NCBI GenBank assembly: GCA_964579675.1
Contig: CAZOIA010000216.1
Span: 1-8,859 of the forward strand
DNA: 8,859 nucleotides
Source: CAZOIA01 sp964579675
GTDB taxonomy: Bacteria > Planctomycetota > Phycisphaerae > UBA1845 > PWPN01
Direction of reading: 5' to 3'
In this document: in pieces, positions 1 through 5,408 of the stretch
Layout: each line of letters begins with the position of its first letter
How positions within the stretch are numbered: the first letter of the stretch is position 1
Notes under the pieces: generated by a model
Database searches by the model: none
Told to the model about the DNA's origin: nothing
What the model saw: the letters and a program-made list of their open reading frames with translations, nothing else
Made by a program: the position numbers and the translations under genes

Positions 1-365
1 TTTTTCTTCTGGATGATGCCTTCGTGTATGACTTGGTCGAACCGGATGAAGAACCGCGGATTGGGCTTTTCGTGTCGGCTCCCGCCGTCCGGCGAAATGA
101 ACCGCAGGATGCCCTTGAACTTCTGCTCGTCTTCGAGGATGGGATCCGCCTTCACGTAGACAAGGTCCGCCTCGAGGTCGCGGACCGTTTTCTTCTCCAG
201 GCGGTCGAGGATCCTTGCGACGGCCGGATCGAGCGGGGCCGGTTGGGACATTGGTGCGGTGGCGGGCTGGGTCGCCGGACCCGCCCCGGCGGCGAGCTGG
301 GATAACCACCCGAGCACACCGGCGGTCACGAAAACGTTCAGGCACGCAGCAACTCGTACTCTCAT
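1..365 (-). CDS. LolA-like outer-membrane lipoprotein carrier protein, N-terminal part (cut by window edge)
   Basis: The reading frame starts at an ATG at 365-363 and stays open to base 1, giving 121 codons; the rest lies left of the window. AGGGAGGA (383-376) sits 10 bases upstream, a strong ribosome binding site that fixes the start. Residues 1 to about 28 form a signal peptide: Arg residues, a hydrophobic stretch, then Ala-Ala-Gly-Ala. A Pro/Ala/Thr/Gln linker follows. The mature part begins ILDRLEKKTVRDLEADLVYV and continues with a strand pair around KFKGILRF and FFIRF. This pattern (amphipathic helix, then 'dL.adl.y...dp.l.d...f.G.lrf') is that of planctomycete LolA-like proteins, which are thought to carry lipoproteins or lipids across the periplasm. 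The family call is from recalled pattern and covers only the N-terminal half. The gene is divergent from cobA-hemD. Confidence 0.72.
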   Translation of the reverse strand, partial: MRVRVAACLNVFVTAGVLGWLSQLAAGAGPATQPATAPMSQPAPLDPAVARILDRLEKKTVRDLEADLVYVKADPILEDEQKFKGILRFISPDGGSRHEKPNPRFFIRFDQVIHEGIIQKK

Positions 366-422
366 CGGGTCGAGATCCTCCCTGACCGCGGGCTCATCCC
401 AGCCGGGCATTGCGACGGTTAC

Positions 423-451
423 ATTCTAAATACGCCACCGGGCGGCCACAA
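423..451 (-). promoter_or_regulatory. Candidate promoter of the LolA-like gene
   Basis: On the minus strand TTGTGG (451-446) and TAGAAT (428-423) are separated by 17 bases. The -10 matches the consensus at 5 of 6 positions, in the only AT-rich patch of this gap. The -35 is weak and lies in the loop of a palindrome (431-461). It would give a leader of about 50 bases before the ATG at 365. Confidence 0.4.
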
Positions 452-547
452 GCCCGGCGTACTGCGTGATCGCTTGTCGCGGCAGTGGGAGCCGCGGCTC
501 GCAAACCGCGGATGTCAGTGCTGGGCGGTCGAATACCGGGCAAGCAC
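431..547. repeat. Cluster of three intergenic palindromes
   Basis: Three hairpin-forming elements lie side by side. The first is 431-443 with 452-461 (TACGCC, a 3-base bulge, GGGC, then GCCC-GGCGTA), with the 8-base loop GGCCACAA. The second is CCGCGG at 492-497 and again at 506-511, with an 8-base loop. The third is GTGCT (518-522) with AGCAC (543-547), enclosing CGGT (526-529) and ACCG (535-538). None has a T-tract, so they do not look like terminators. They resemble dispersed REP-like palindromes of high-GC genomes, but no second copy occurs in this window. Together with the promoter candidates they account for most of the non-coding stretch 366-602. Confidence 0.45.
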
Positions 548-557
548 GGGCTCAGGT

Positions 558-586
558 TTTTCTCCGTCCCCGAGGCGCTATACAAT
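558..586 (+). promoter_or_regulatory. Candidate promoter of cobA-hemD
   Basis: TACAAT (581-586, inside TATACAAT) matches the -10 consensus at 5 of 6 positions. TTTTCT (558-563) is a weak -35 at a 17-base spacing. Transcription would begin near 593, about 10 bases before the closing stem of the structured leader at 603. Confidence 0.4.
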
Positions 587-602
587 CCGGCCGGCTGGTC
601 TA

Positions 603-818
603 GCTGGTGCCGTTTTCGGTCGGTCAGTTTCTCCGGGGTGGCACGGGTCCGCCACGCACGATTCTCCCGGTGCGGGTACCGCCACGGGTCAACGGGATAG
701 GTCAGCCAGCCCGAGCTTCCGCGGACCCCTGGACCGTCCGCTGGAGTTGCTTCACCGACGCGTTGACCCGTGCCATGCGGAGGTAACGCGAGACTCCCTT
801 GCCGAAAACGGCACCGGC
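603..818 (+). promoter_or_regulatory. Structured 5' leader of cobA-hemD, candidate riboregulator
   Basis: Bases 603-620 pair with 801-818 over 18 bp, of which 14 (606-619 with 802-815) are perfectly Watson-Crick and two are G.U (605.816 and 620.801). Inside, 638-649 pairs with 765-776 (12 bp, one G.U). Alternatively 683-694 pairs perfectly with 761-772 (12 bp); the two use the same 3' strand and exclude each other. An apical hairpin pairs 714-719 with 743-748 and 721-726 with 736-741, with one mismatch between. A small hairpin, GCGG-GTA-CCGC, is at 672-682. The Shine-Dalgarno GAAGGA (821-826) begins two bases after the closing stem, and the ATG is at 839. The pairings are read directly from the sequence; the regulatory role is inference. 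I found no match to the cobalamin riboswitch B12 box or to other classes I can recall. Confidence 0.55.
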
Positions 819-838
819 CCGAAGGATCATCAAGAACC

Positions 839-2398
839 ATGCTCGATGTCAGGCACTTCGACAGGCTGGTCGGGATGATCGGCGAACTCGAGCCGGGGAC
901 GGTGTCGCTGGTAGGCGCAGGTCCCGGCGATGCTGCGCTGATCTCCGTCCGAGGAGTGGTGCGCCTGATGCAGGCCGACGTCGTCCTGCACGACGAGGTG
1001 ATCGGGCCCGAGCTGCTCGATCTGTGCCGGCCCGAGGCGAATCGCATCTTCGTGGGCAAGGGGCGGGGCGAGCACGTCTGGACGCAGGATGAGATCAACG
1101 CGGCATTGGTCCGGCACGCCCGGGCCGGCGAGCGGGTGGTTCGGCTCGAGGGTGGCGATCCTTTTGCTCTTGGCCGGGGGGGCGAGGAGTGCGAGTACCT
1201 GGCAGCAGCGAAGGTCCGCTACGAGGTGGTGCCCGGCATCACCGCGGCTCTCGGCGCGTCGGTATCGGCCGGCATTCCGCCCACGCATCGTGGCCTGAGC
1301 CGATCGTTCGTCCTGGTGACCGGACGTGCCGGGCCCGACGACCCCGAGCAGCTCGATTTCCACGCCCTGGCCTGCATGAAGACCATCGCCTTTTACCCGG
1401 GCATGAAGGACCTGGCGATCACCTGTGAACGCCTGATCGAAGCGGGGCTGGATGCCCGCACGCCGGCGGCGGTGATCCACGGGGGCACATCTCCCCAGCA
1501 GCGGACAATCGTAGGGACGGTCGGCGACATGCCGGACCGGGTGGCGAGCGAGAAGATGGACCCGTCGGCAATGATCCTGATCGGGCAGGTGGTGCGGCTG
1601 CGGGGATCCATCGAGTGGTTCGAGAACCGCCCGCTCCACGGTCAAACCATCGTGGTGACGCGAGCGGCGGATCAGGCCGCGAGCCTGAGCGGGCCCCTGC
1701 GGGCGGCCGGCGCGGAGGTGATCGAAGCTCCGACCCTTGAACTGGTCGCAGTCGATGATTTCGAGCCGGTGGACGGAGTTCTTCGGCAACTCGCACGATA
1801 TGACTGGCTCGTACTGACCAGCGTAAACGGCGTTGACGCGATGTTCACGCGCTTGGAGGTATCGGGGGGCGACAGCCGCTCGCTGGCCGGCGTGAAGGTT
1901 GCCGCGATCGGCCCGGCGACGAGAGCGCGGTTGCGTGAACATGGCATTCGGGTTGATCTGATACCGGCCGAGGCGGTCGGTGAATCGATGGCCGAGGCGC
2001 TCATCGGGCAGGGCGTCTGCGGCAAGCGTATCCTGCTGCCCCGGGCTGACATCGCCCGCGGGGAACTGCCCGCAGCGTTGCGAGAAGCCGGCGCCGTCTG
2101 TGACGAGGTGGCGGTCTATCGAACGGTATGTCCGGTGTCGCCGCCCGCCTGGCTGCTGGAGCGGTTCGACCGCGGCCAGGTGGATTGGGTTACGCTGACG
2201 AGCCCGTCCTCGCTGTTCAACCTGGTCAGGCTGCTGGGCAAGGAACGGGCGGAAGAACTGCACAATACTCGATTGGCGAGCATCGGGCCGGTGACTACTC
2301 GCGCCATCCGCAATGCCGGCTACACCGAGACGGTTCAAGCCCATCCGCACGACGTCGGCGGTCTGGTGACGGCGATCCTCTCGGCATCGAAGAGATGA
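839..2398 (+). CDS. cobA-hemD: Uroporphyrinogen-III C-methyltransferase / uroporphyrinogen-III synthase fusion
   Basis: This is a 519-residue two-domain enzyme. The HemD half cyclises hydroxymethylbilane to uroporphyrinogen III. The CobA (SUMT) half methylates it with two SAM molecules to precorrin-2, the entry to siroheme and cobalamin. The CobA domain spans about residues 20-262: LVGAGPGD (24-31), the SAM-site loop GGDPFALGRGGEE (105-117), VVPGIT (130-135) and a late GQVVRLR. HemD follows from about 268 with QTIVVTRA, LTSVNGV, AAIGPAT, LLPRA and a C-terminal ASIGPVTTRAIRNAGY. The length fits known fusions. The frame is open back to a GTG at 770, but the family homology begins near the ATG at 839, which has GAAGGA 12 bases upstream. 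The ATG at 875 is possible but has no good binding site. The gene sits behind the structured leader and is followed by a hairpin at 2434-2453. Confidence 0.93.
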   Translation: MLDVRHFDRLVGMIGELEPGTVSLVGAGPGDAALISVRGVVRLMQADVVLHDEVIGPELLDLCRPEANRIFVGKGRGEHVWTQDEINAALVRHARAGERVVRLEGGDPFALGRGGEECEYLAAAKVRYEVVPGITAALGASVSAGIPPTHRGLSRSFVLVTGRAGPDDPEQLDFHALACMKTIAFYPGMKDLAITCERLIEAGLDARTPAAVIHGGTSPQQRTIVGTVGDMPDRVASEKMDPSAMILIGQVVRLRGSIEWFENRPLHGQTIVVTRAADQAASLSGPLRAAGAEVIEAPTLELVAVDDFEPVDGVLRQLARYDWLVLTSVNGVDAMFTRLEVSGGDSRSLAGVKVAAIGPATRARLREHGIRVDLIPAEAVGESMAEALIGQGVCGKRILLPRADIARGELPAALREAGAVCDEVAVYRTVCPVSPPAWLLERFDRGQVDWVTLTSPSSLFNLVRLLGKERAEELHNTRLASIGPVTTRAIRNAGYTETVQAHPHDVGGLVTAILSASKR

Positions 2399-2433
2399 CG
2401 GCCGCGGGTGTGGGCGTTCGGAAGCTCGCCAAG

Positions 2434-2453
2434 CCGGGCGGTCCTCCGCCCGG
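2434..2453 (+). terminator. Hairpin after cobA-hemD, possible terminator
   Basis: CCGGGCGG (2434-2441) and CCGCCCGG (2446-2453) form a perfect 8-bp stem with a TCCT loop, 35 bases after the stop codon. No run of T follows, so it may be a T-less terminator, an mRNA 3' end stabiliser or simply a palindrome. Confidence 0.4.
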
Positions 2454-2660
2454 TCAGGTGCCGACTGCAAGCGAGGGCAGATCCGCAAGCACACCCGCGA
2501 GGCCGCAAGCGGCTCGATGACGCGGACGAGATCGTGCCCGGTCGTGACAATGTGTTCAGCGTGATTGGCCGTTGAGCAGCATCCGGTGGACTGGCCAAGT
2601 CCCTTTCCGGGCCGATCACCGGGGGCGGAAGCGGGTGACCCGGCCCGGGCCCTGGCTCGC

Positions 2661-2689
2661 TTGACACCCCACAGGCGCGCCGGTAGGCT
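2661..2689 (+). promoter_or_regulatory. Promoter of the bifunctional-nuclease/kinase operon
   Basis: A perfect -35 TTGACA (2661-2666) is followed after exactly 17 bases by TAGGCT (2684-2689), which matches the -10 consensus at T1, A2 and T6. The predicted start near 2696 leaves a leader of about 19 bases containing the ribosome binding site GGAG (2703-2706). Confidence 0.6.
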
Positions 2690-2714
2690 CGAATCGGCGA
2701 TTGGAGTGCGACTC

Positions 2715-3122
2715 ATGGAAGTCCGAATGGAACTCGCCCGTATCGTGATCAACGATACCAGCGAGCAGCAGATCATCGTCCTGCGGGAGCGTGCGGGCAG
2801 CCGGCAATTCCCGATCGTGATCGGGGTGTCGGAGGCCCTGGCGATCGACCGGCGGGTCAAGAACATCGCCACCCCCAGGCCTCTTACGCACGATTTGCTG
2901 GCCAACGTGATTCGTGACCTCCACGGGGAGTTGGAGAAAATCGTGATCCATGAGCTGCACGATCACATTTTCTACGCCAAGCTCGTCATCCGGCTGGACG
3001 GGGAACTGATCGAGGTGGATTCGCGGCCATCGGACGCGATTGCCCTGGGCGTGGCCAGTGACACCTCGATCTACGTGGAAGAGAGTGTGCTCCGTCAGGT
3101 TTGCGAGAATCCCGAGGCCTGA
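2715..3122 (+). CDS. Bifunctional nuclease domain (BFN/DUF151) protein
   Basis: This 135-residue protein consists almost wholly of one BFN (DUF151) domain. Signatures are an early strand followed by QIIVLRE, then FPIVIGVSEALAI, TPRPLTHDLL (53-62), EKIVIHELHDHIFYAKLVI, and DSRPSDAIALG (102-112). RPLTHDLL and the RPSDAIAL block are the family hallmarks. Plant members have been reported to have nuclease activity; in bacteria the physiological role is not settled, so 'nuclease' here is family naming rather than a shown function. The start is the ATG at 2715, with GGAG 8 bases upstream; a second ATG at 2727 is possible. The protein has no signal peptide and is presumably cytoplasmic. Its TGA (3120-3122) shares its last base with the ATG of the kinase gene, so the two should be co-translated. 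Confidence 0.9.
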   Translation: MEVRMELARIVINDTSEQQIIVLRERAGSRQFPIVIGVSEALAIDRRVKNIATPRPLTHDLLANVIRDLHGELEKIVIHELHDHIFYAKLVIRLDGELIEVDSRPSDAIALGVASDTSIYVEESVLRQVCENPEA

Positions 3123-4582
3123 TGGAGTGGTCGTATAACGGTGGCACATCGGATGAGCCAACGGTGAGCGTGACCGGCACCGAAAACGGCTTGATCGGCG
3201 GTATCGAGCATTTCCTGCAATCCTGCGAGAGATGCTGGCCGGCGGACCAGGCCCGGCCCAGCGTGCTCACGCGTGCCCCCGGGCGGCTCGATTGCATGGG
3301 GGGCATGGCGGACTTCAGCGGCGCCCTGGCCCTCCAGATGCCGATCGAGCGGTCGGTCTACGCGGCCGCCGGGCGACGCAATGACCAGAGGATTCGCGTC
3401 GAGTCCATCGGCTGGAACCGCAACCGGCAGGCGTCCTGCTTCGAGTGGCCGCTGTCCATCCTGTATCAGCCCCATGGTGAGATCGTAACGGCCGAGGCCC
3501 TGGCTGCACATTTCGATGCCTGTCCCTGGGTCCGTCACATCGCCGGCGTGGTTCTGGCCCTGCTCGAGTCGGGCGACGTGCCCCATTTTGCCGGGGGCCT
3601 GACCCTGGTCCTTCAATCGGAGATACCATCCGGCGTGGGCTTGGCAGCGTCGGCGGCGATCCAGGTCGCCACCGCCATGGTGCTGGGCGCCCTGTTCGAC
3701 GTTGCCCTCGATCCCAACCAGTTGGTCCGGGCCTGTCGGCAGGCAAATGCCAACGTGGTGAAGGGCGAGCCCGGCCTGGTCGATCACCTGACCTGCCTGC
3801 TCGGCGAACCCAACGCACTGCTGCAGATCCGGTGCCAGCCGGATGATGTGCTGGGCACCTTTTCGCTGCCGAAAGGCGTCAACCTGGCGGGGGTGAATAC
3901 GGGCGTGCGACTCGGGATCTACCATCAGCGGTATGCCGACAACCGTGCGGCTTCCATGATCGGGCGCTTCCTGATCGAGCGGATGCTCCAGGCGTCGGGA
4001 GCGGTGGGCGATCCGATGGGCGGGTATCTGGCCAACACGACGCCAAGCGAGTATGTCCGCCGGTTTCGCAATGAATTGCCGGTCGAGCTGCGGGGTAGGG
4101 ATTTCCTGGAGCGATTCGGCCAGCCCGAGGAGCTGGACGTCGTCGTCGAGCCGGATCAGATCTACAAGGTACGGTCACGAACCGAGCATCACATCTACGA
4201 GAATGACCGGACGCACCGGTTCCTGGAAAGGTTGGCCCGGGCCCGTCGCACCGGGGAACGGGACGCCCTGGTGGAAGCCGGCGAGCTGATGTACGCATCC
4301 CATTGGAGCTACGGCCAGCGGTGCGGAATGGGAAGCATCGAGACCGACGTGCTGACGAACTTCATTCGCAAGCGGGGCCCCGGCCGTGGCCTGTACGGGG
4401 CGAAAGTCACCGGCGGGGGATGCGGCGGCACGGTGGCGGTACTCATGGCGGACACGCCAGGGGCCCTGGCCGCCCTGGACGAAGCAGCGGCCGCCTACCG
4501 AGACAAGACCGGGAAGGAAGCGGCGATCCTTCTCGGCAGCTCTCCCGGGGCGACGTCATTCGGGCACCGCCGTCTCGACTGA
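3122..4582 (+). CDS. GHMP-family sugar kinase, L-arabinokinase-like
   Basis: This 486-residue cytoplasmic kinase belongs to the galactokinase branch of the GHMP family. Motif 1 is RAPGRLDCMGGMADFSG (51-67). Motif 2, the ATP-phosphate loop, is GVGLAASAA (171-179). VDHLT (220-224) carries D221 at the place of the galactokinase catalytic Asp. Motif 3 is GAKVTGGGCGG (426-436). The 'PGRLD.MGG.AD.SG...QMPI' form, the 'VR....H.IYEN.R' segment, and the ending with GSSPGA then FGH are recalled from the kinase half of Arabidopsis ARA1, which makes L-arabinose 1-phosphate; ordinary galactokinases have GEHtDY. The plant protein has an extra N-terminal glycosyltransferase-like half that is absent here. 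Motif 2 has Ala-Ala where the family usually has Ser-Ser. The start overlaps the previous stop and has GAGG at 3114-3117. The substrate is inferred. Confidence 0.85.
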   Translation: MEWSYNGGTSDEPTVSVTGTENGLIGGIEHFLQSCERCWPADQARPSVLTRAPGRLDCMGGMADFSGALALQMPIERSVYAAAGRRNDQRIRVESIGWNRNRQASCFEWPLSILYQPHGEIVTAEALAAHFDACPWVRHIAGVVLALLESGDVPHFAGGLTLVLQSEIPSGVGLAASAAIQVATAMVLGALFDVALDPNQLVRACRQANANVVKGEPGLVDHLTCLLGEPNALLQIRCQPDDVLGTFSLPKGVNLAGVNTGVRLGIYHQRYADNRAASMIGRFLIERMLQASGAVGDPMGGYLANTTPSEYVRRFRNELPVELRGRDFLERFGQPEELDVVVEPDQIYKVRSRTEHHIYENDRTHRFLERLARARRTGERDALVEAGELMYASHWSYGQRCGMGSIETDVLTNFIRKRGPGRGLYGAKVTGGGCGGTVAVLMADTPGALAALDEAAAAYRDKTGKEAAILLGSSPGATSFGHRRLD

Positions 4583-4745
4583 CCTCAACGGCTCGTCGGC
4601 ACCTGCCTCTGCCCTGCCCATGCATTGACGTTGTCAGGTTACCCCGAAAGCGACCCTGGAAATGAACGGCGAACCGGTGGGCATACGCCAGGCCCCGGAG
4701 TTGTACCTCTCTTGCGACGAGCCGGGAGACTGTTGATCCCGCCGT
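4583..4745. other. Convergent intergenic gap with a distant inverted repeat
   Basis: The gap lies between two genes that end toward each other. CGGCTCGTCG (4589-4598) and CGACGAGCCG (4715-4724) are perfect 10-bp inverted arms 116 bases apart. No compact hairpin with a T-tract was found for either strand. Confidence 0.4.
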
Positions 4746-5156
4746 TCACTCCACCGGCTGCGTAGCCTGGGCCGGCCGCGTCGCCGCCTCCGGGGGGAGC
4801 ACCTCGAGCCGCGCCACGTCCACCCTGGTGGCAACCATCTGCCGACTGCCGTTGTGCTTTTCTTCCCGGCCGGTCACCGTGACGCGATCGTCCACCCGCA
4901 GGTCCTCGAGCTGGGCGGTCACCCCATCGACCAGGATCTCCGCATCGGGGGCGAGCCGGCCGCCGAGGGTCATCTCCCGTCTGTGTTTCTTGTTCCAGAA
5001 CGTTACCGAGACCACCCCGGTGTCCATGTCGATGGACGTGATCCTGCCCGTGATCTCCCGGTACTTCTGCCGGTTGGAGTCCTTCCCGCATCCGCCCGCT
5101 ACGGCGCCGGCAACGCCCACCAGTACCGATAGTCCGAGTACGTTGACCACCCTCAT
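4746..5156 (-). CDS. Small lipoprotein of unknown function
   Basis: This 136-residue protein starts at the ATG at 5156-5154, with AGAGGG (5169-5164) seven bases upstream. The N-terminus is a lipoprotein signal peptide: one Arg, a hydrophobic core, then VAGGC with the lipidated cysteine at C23. The mature part is short and rich in beta strands. It begins EITGRITSIDMDTGVVSVTF and goes on to EILVDGVTAQLEDLRVDDRV and TVTGREE, ending in an Ala/Thr/Gln/Pro tail. The 'G.I..id..tg.vsV', 'a.i.vdG....l.DL..Gd.V.V.g' pattern resembles small OB-like domains such as DUF5666, but I do not recognise the family firmly. It lies downstream of the giant surface-protein gene on the same strand, but a strong terminator separates them, so it probably has its own promoter. 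Confidence 0.8.
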   Translation of the reverse strand: MRVVNVLGLSVLVGVAGAVAGGCGKDSNRQKYREITGRITSIDMDTGVVSVTFWNKKHRREMTLGGRLAPDAEILVDGVTAQLEDLRVDDRVTVTGREEKHNGSRQMVATRVDVARLEVLPPEAATRPAQATQPVE

Positions 5157-5247
5157 GGTTACGCCCTCTGAAACGCCAATTCGTTGATGCTCTCTTCAAG
5201 TGGCAGGGGTTCGCACTTGGCCCTGCTGGCCCCTGCCCTCGGCGGTC

Positions 5248-5276
5248 AATCTAGCGGTCCGCGACCTGATAATCAA
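5248..5276 (-). promoter_or_regulatory. Candidate promoter of the small lipoprotein gene
   Basis: On the minus strand TTGATT (5276-5271) and TAGATT (5253-5248) are separated by 17 bases, each matching consensus at 4 of 6. The start would be near 5241, giving a leader of about 85 bases. That leader contains two inverted repeats that cannot both form: 5202-5209 with 5230-5237 (8 bp), and 5197-5202 with 5214-5219 (6 bp). Confidence 0.4.
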
Positions 5277-5343
5277 CAAACCTGCCGGCCGCGCGGGAAG
5301 CGCCCCACCGGCCCCAGCTTCAGCGTTTCCCTCCCGCAAACAG

Positions 5344-5375
5344 AACGGGCCGCCCCGCGATGGGGGCAGCCCGTT
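5344..5375 (-). terminator. Hairpin terminator of the giant surface-protein gene
   Basis: Arms 5375-5363 and 5356-5344 form a 13-bp stem with one G.U pair and a 6-base loop, 33 bases past the stop codon. On the minus strand the stem ends in TT and is followed by CTGTTTG, a broken T-tract. On the plus strand ATTTGTGT follows, so it could work both ways. Confidence 0.75.
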
Positions 5376-5408
5376 ATTTGTGTCGGTAAGTGGACGCCAA
5401 ATGGACCG

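Larger units (their letters stand above)
2399..2714. other. Non-coding gap with hairpins and the downstream promoter
   Basis: No credible gene lies here. It holds the 8-bp hairpin at 2434-2453, a smaller GCCG-CAAG-CGGC hairpin (2502-2513), and a strong compound hairpin at 2607-2648. In the last, CCGGGCCG (2607-2614) pairs with CGGCCCGG (2641-2648) and TCACC (2616-2620) pairs with GGTGA (2634-2638). That hairpin ends 12 bases before the -35 box of the next promoter, so it may insulate the two transcription units. It has no T-tract. Confidence 0.6.

Noticed and set aside
606..815. MITE-like element with 14-bp terminal inverted repeats
   Set aside because: The arms are perfect, but no target-site duplication flanks them (ggtctagct versus ggcccgaag), pairing continues outward through a G.U pair, and the position fits a 5' leader. 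It remains the main alternative and needs a copy-number search.
603..838. Cobalamin riboswitch upstream of cobA-hemD
   Set aside because: AGCCCGA at 707-714 resembles the first half of a B12 box, but the following AGACCTGCC part is missing, and I could not place the other conserved core segments. The leader is structured but not recognisably this class.
770..838. Upstream GTG start for cobA-hemD
   Set aside because: The extra 23 residues are Arg/Cys/Pro-rich, unlike the family, and would be translated from inside the 3' strand of the leader stem.
474..878. 134-residue plus-strand frame before cobA-hemD
   Set aside because: It overlaps the palindromes, the candidate promoter and the structured leader, has no family resemblance and runs into the real gene in another frame.
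830..2905. 691-residue open frame on the minus strand across cobA-hemD
   Set aside because: It is antisense to a clear two-domain enzyme, has low-complexity Arg/Pro/Ala composition and no recognisable domain; it reflects high GC codon positions.
3101..3121. TTG start seven codons upstream for the kinase
   Set aside because: The ATG at 3122 has a near Shine-Dalgarno and the classic stop-start overlap, so the TTG adds nothing.
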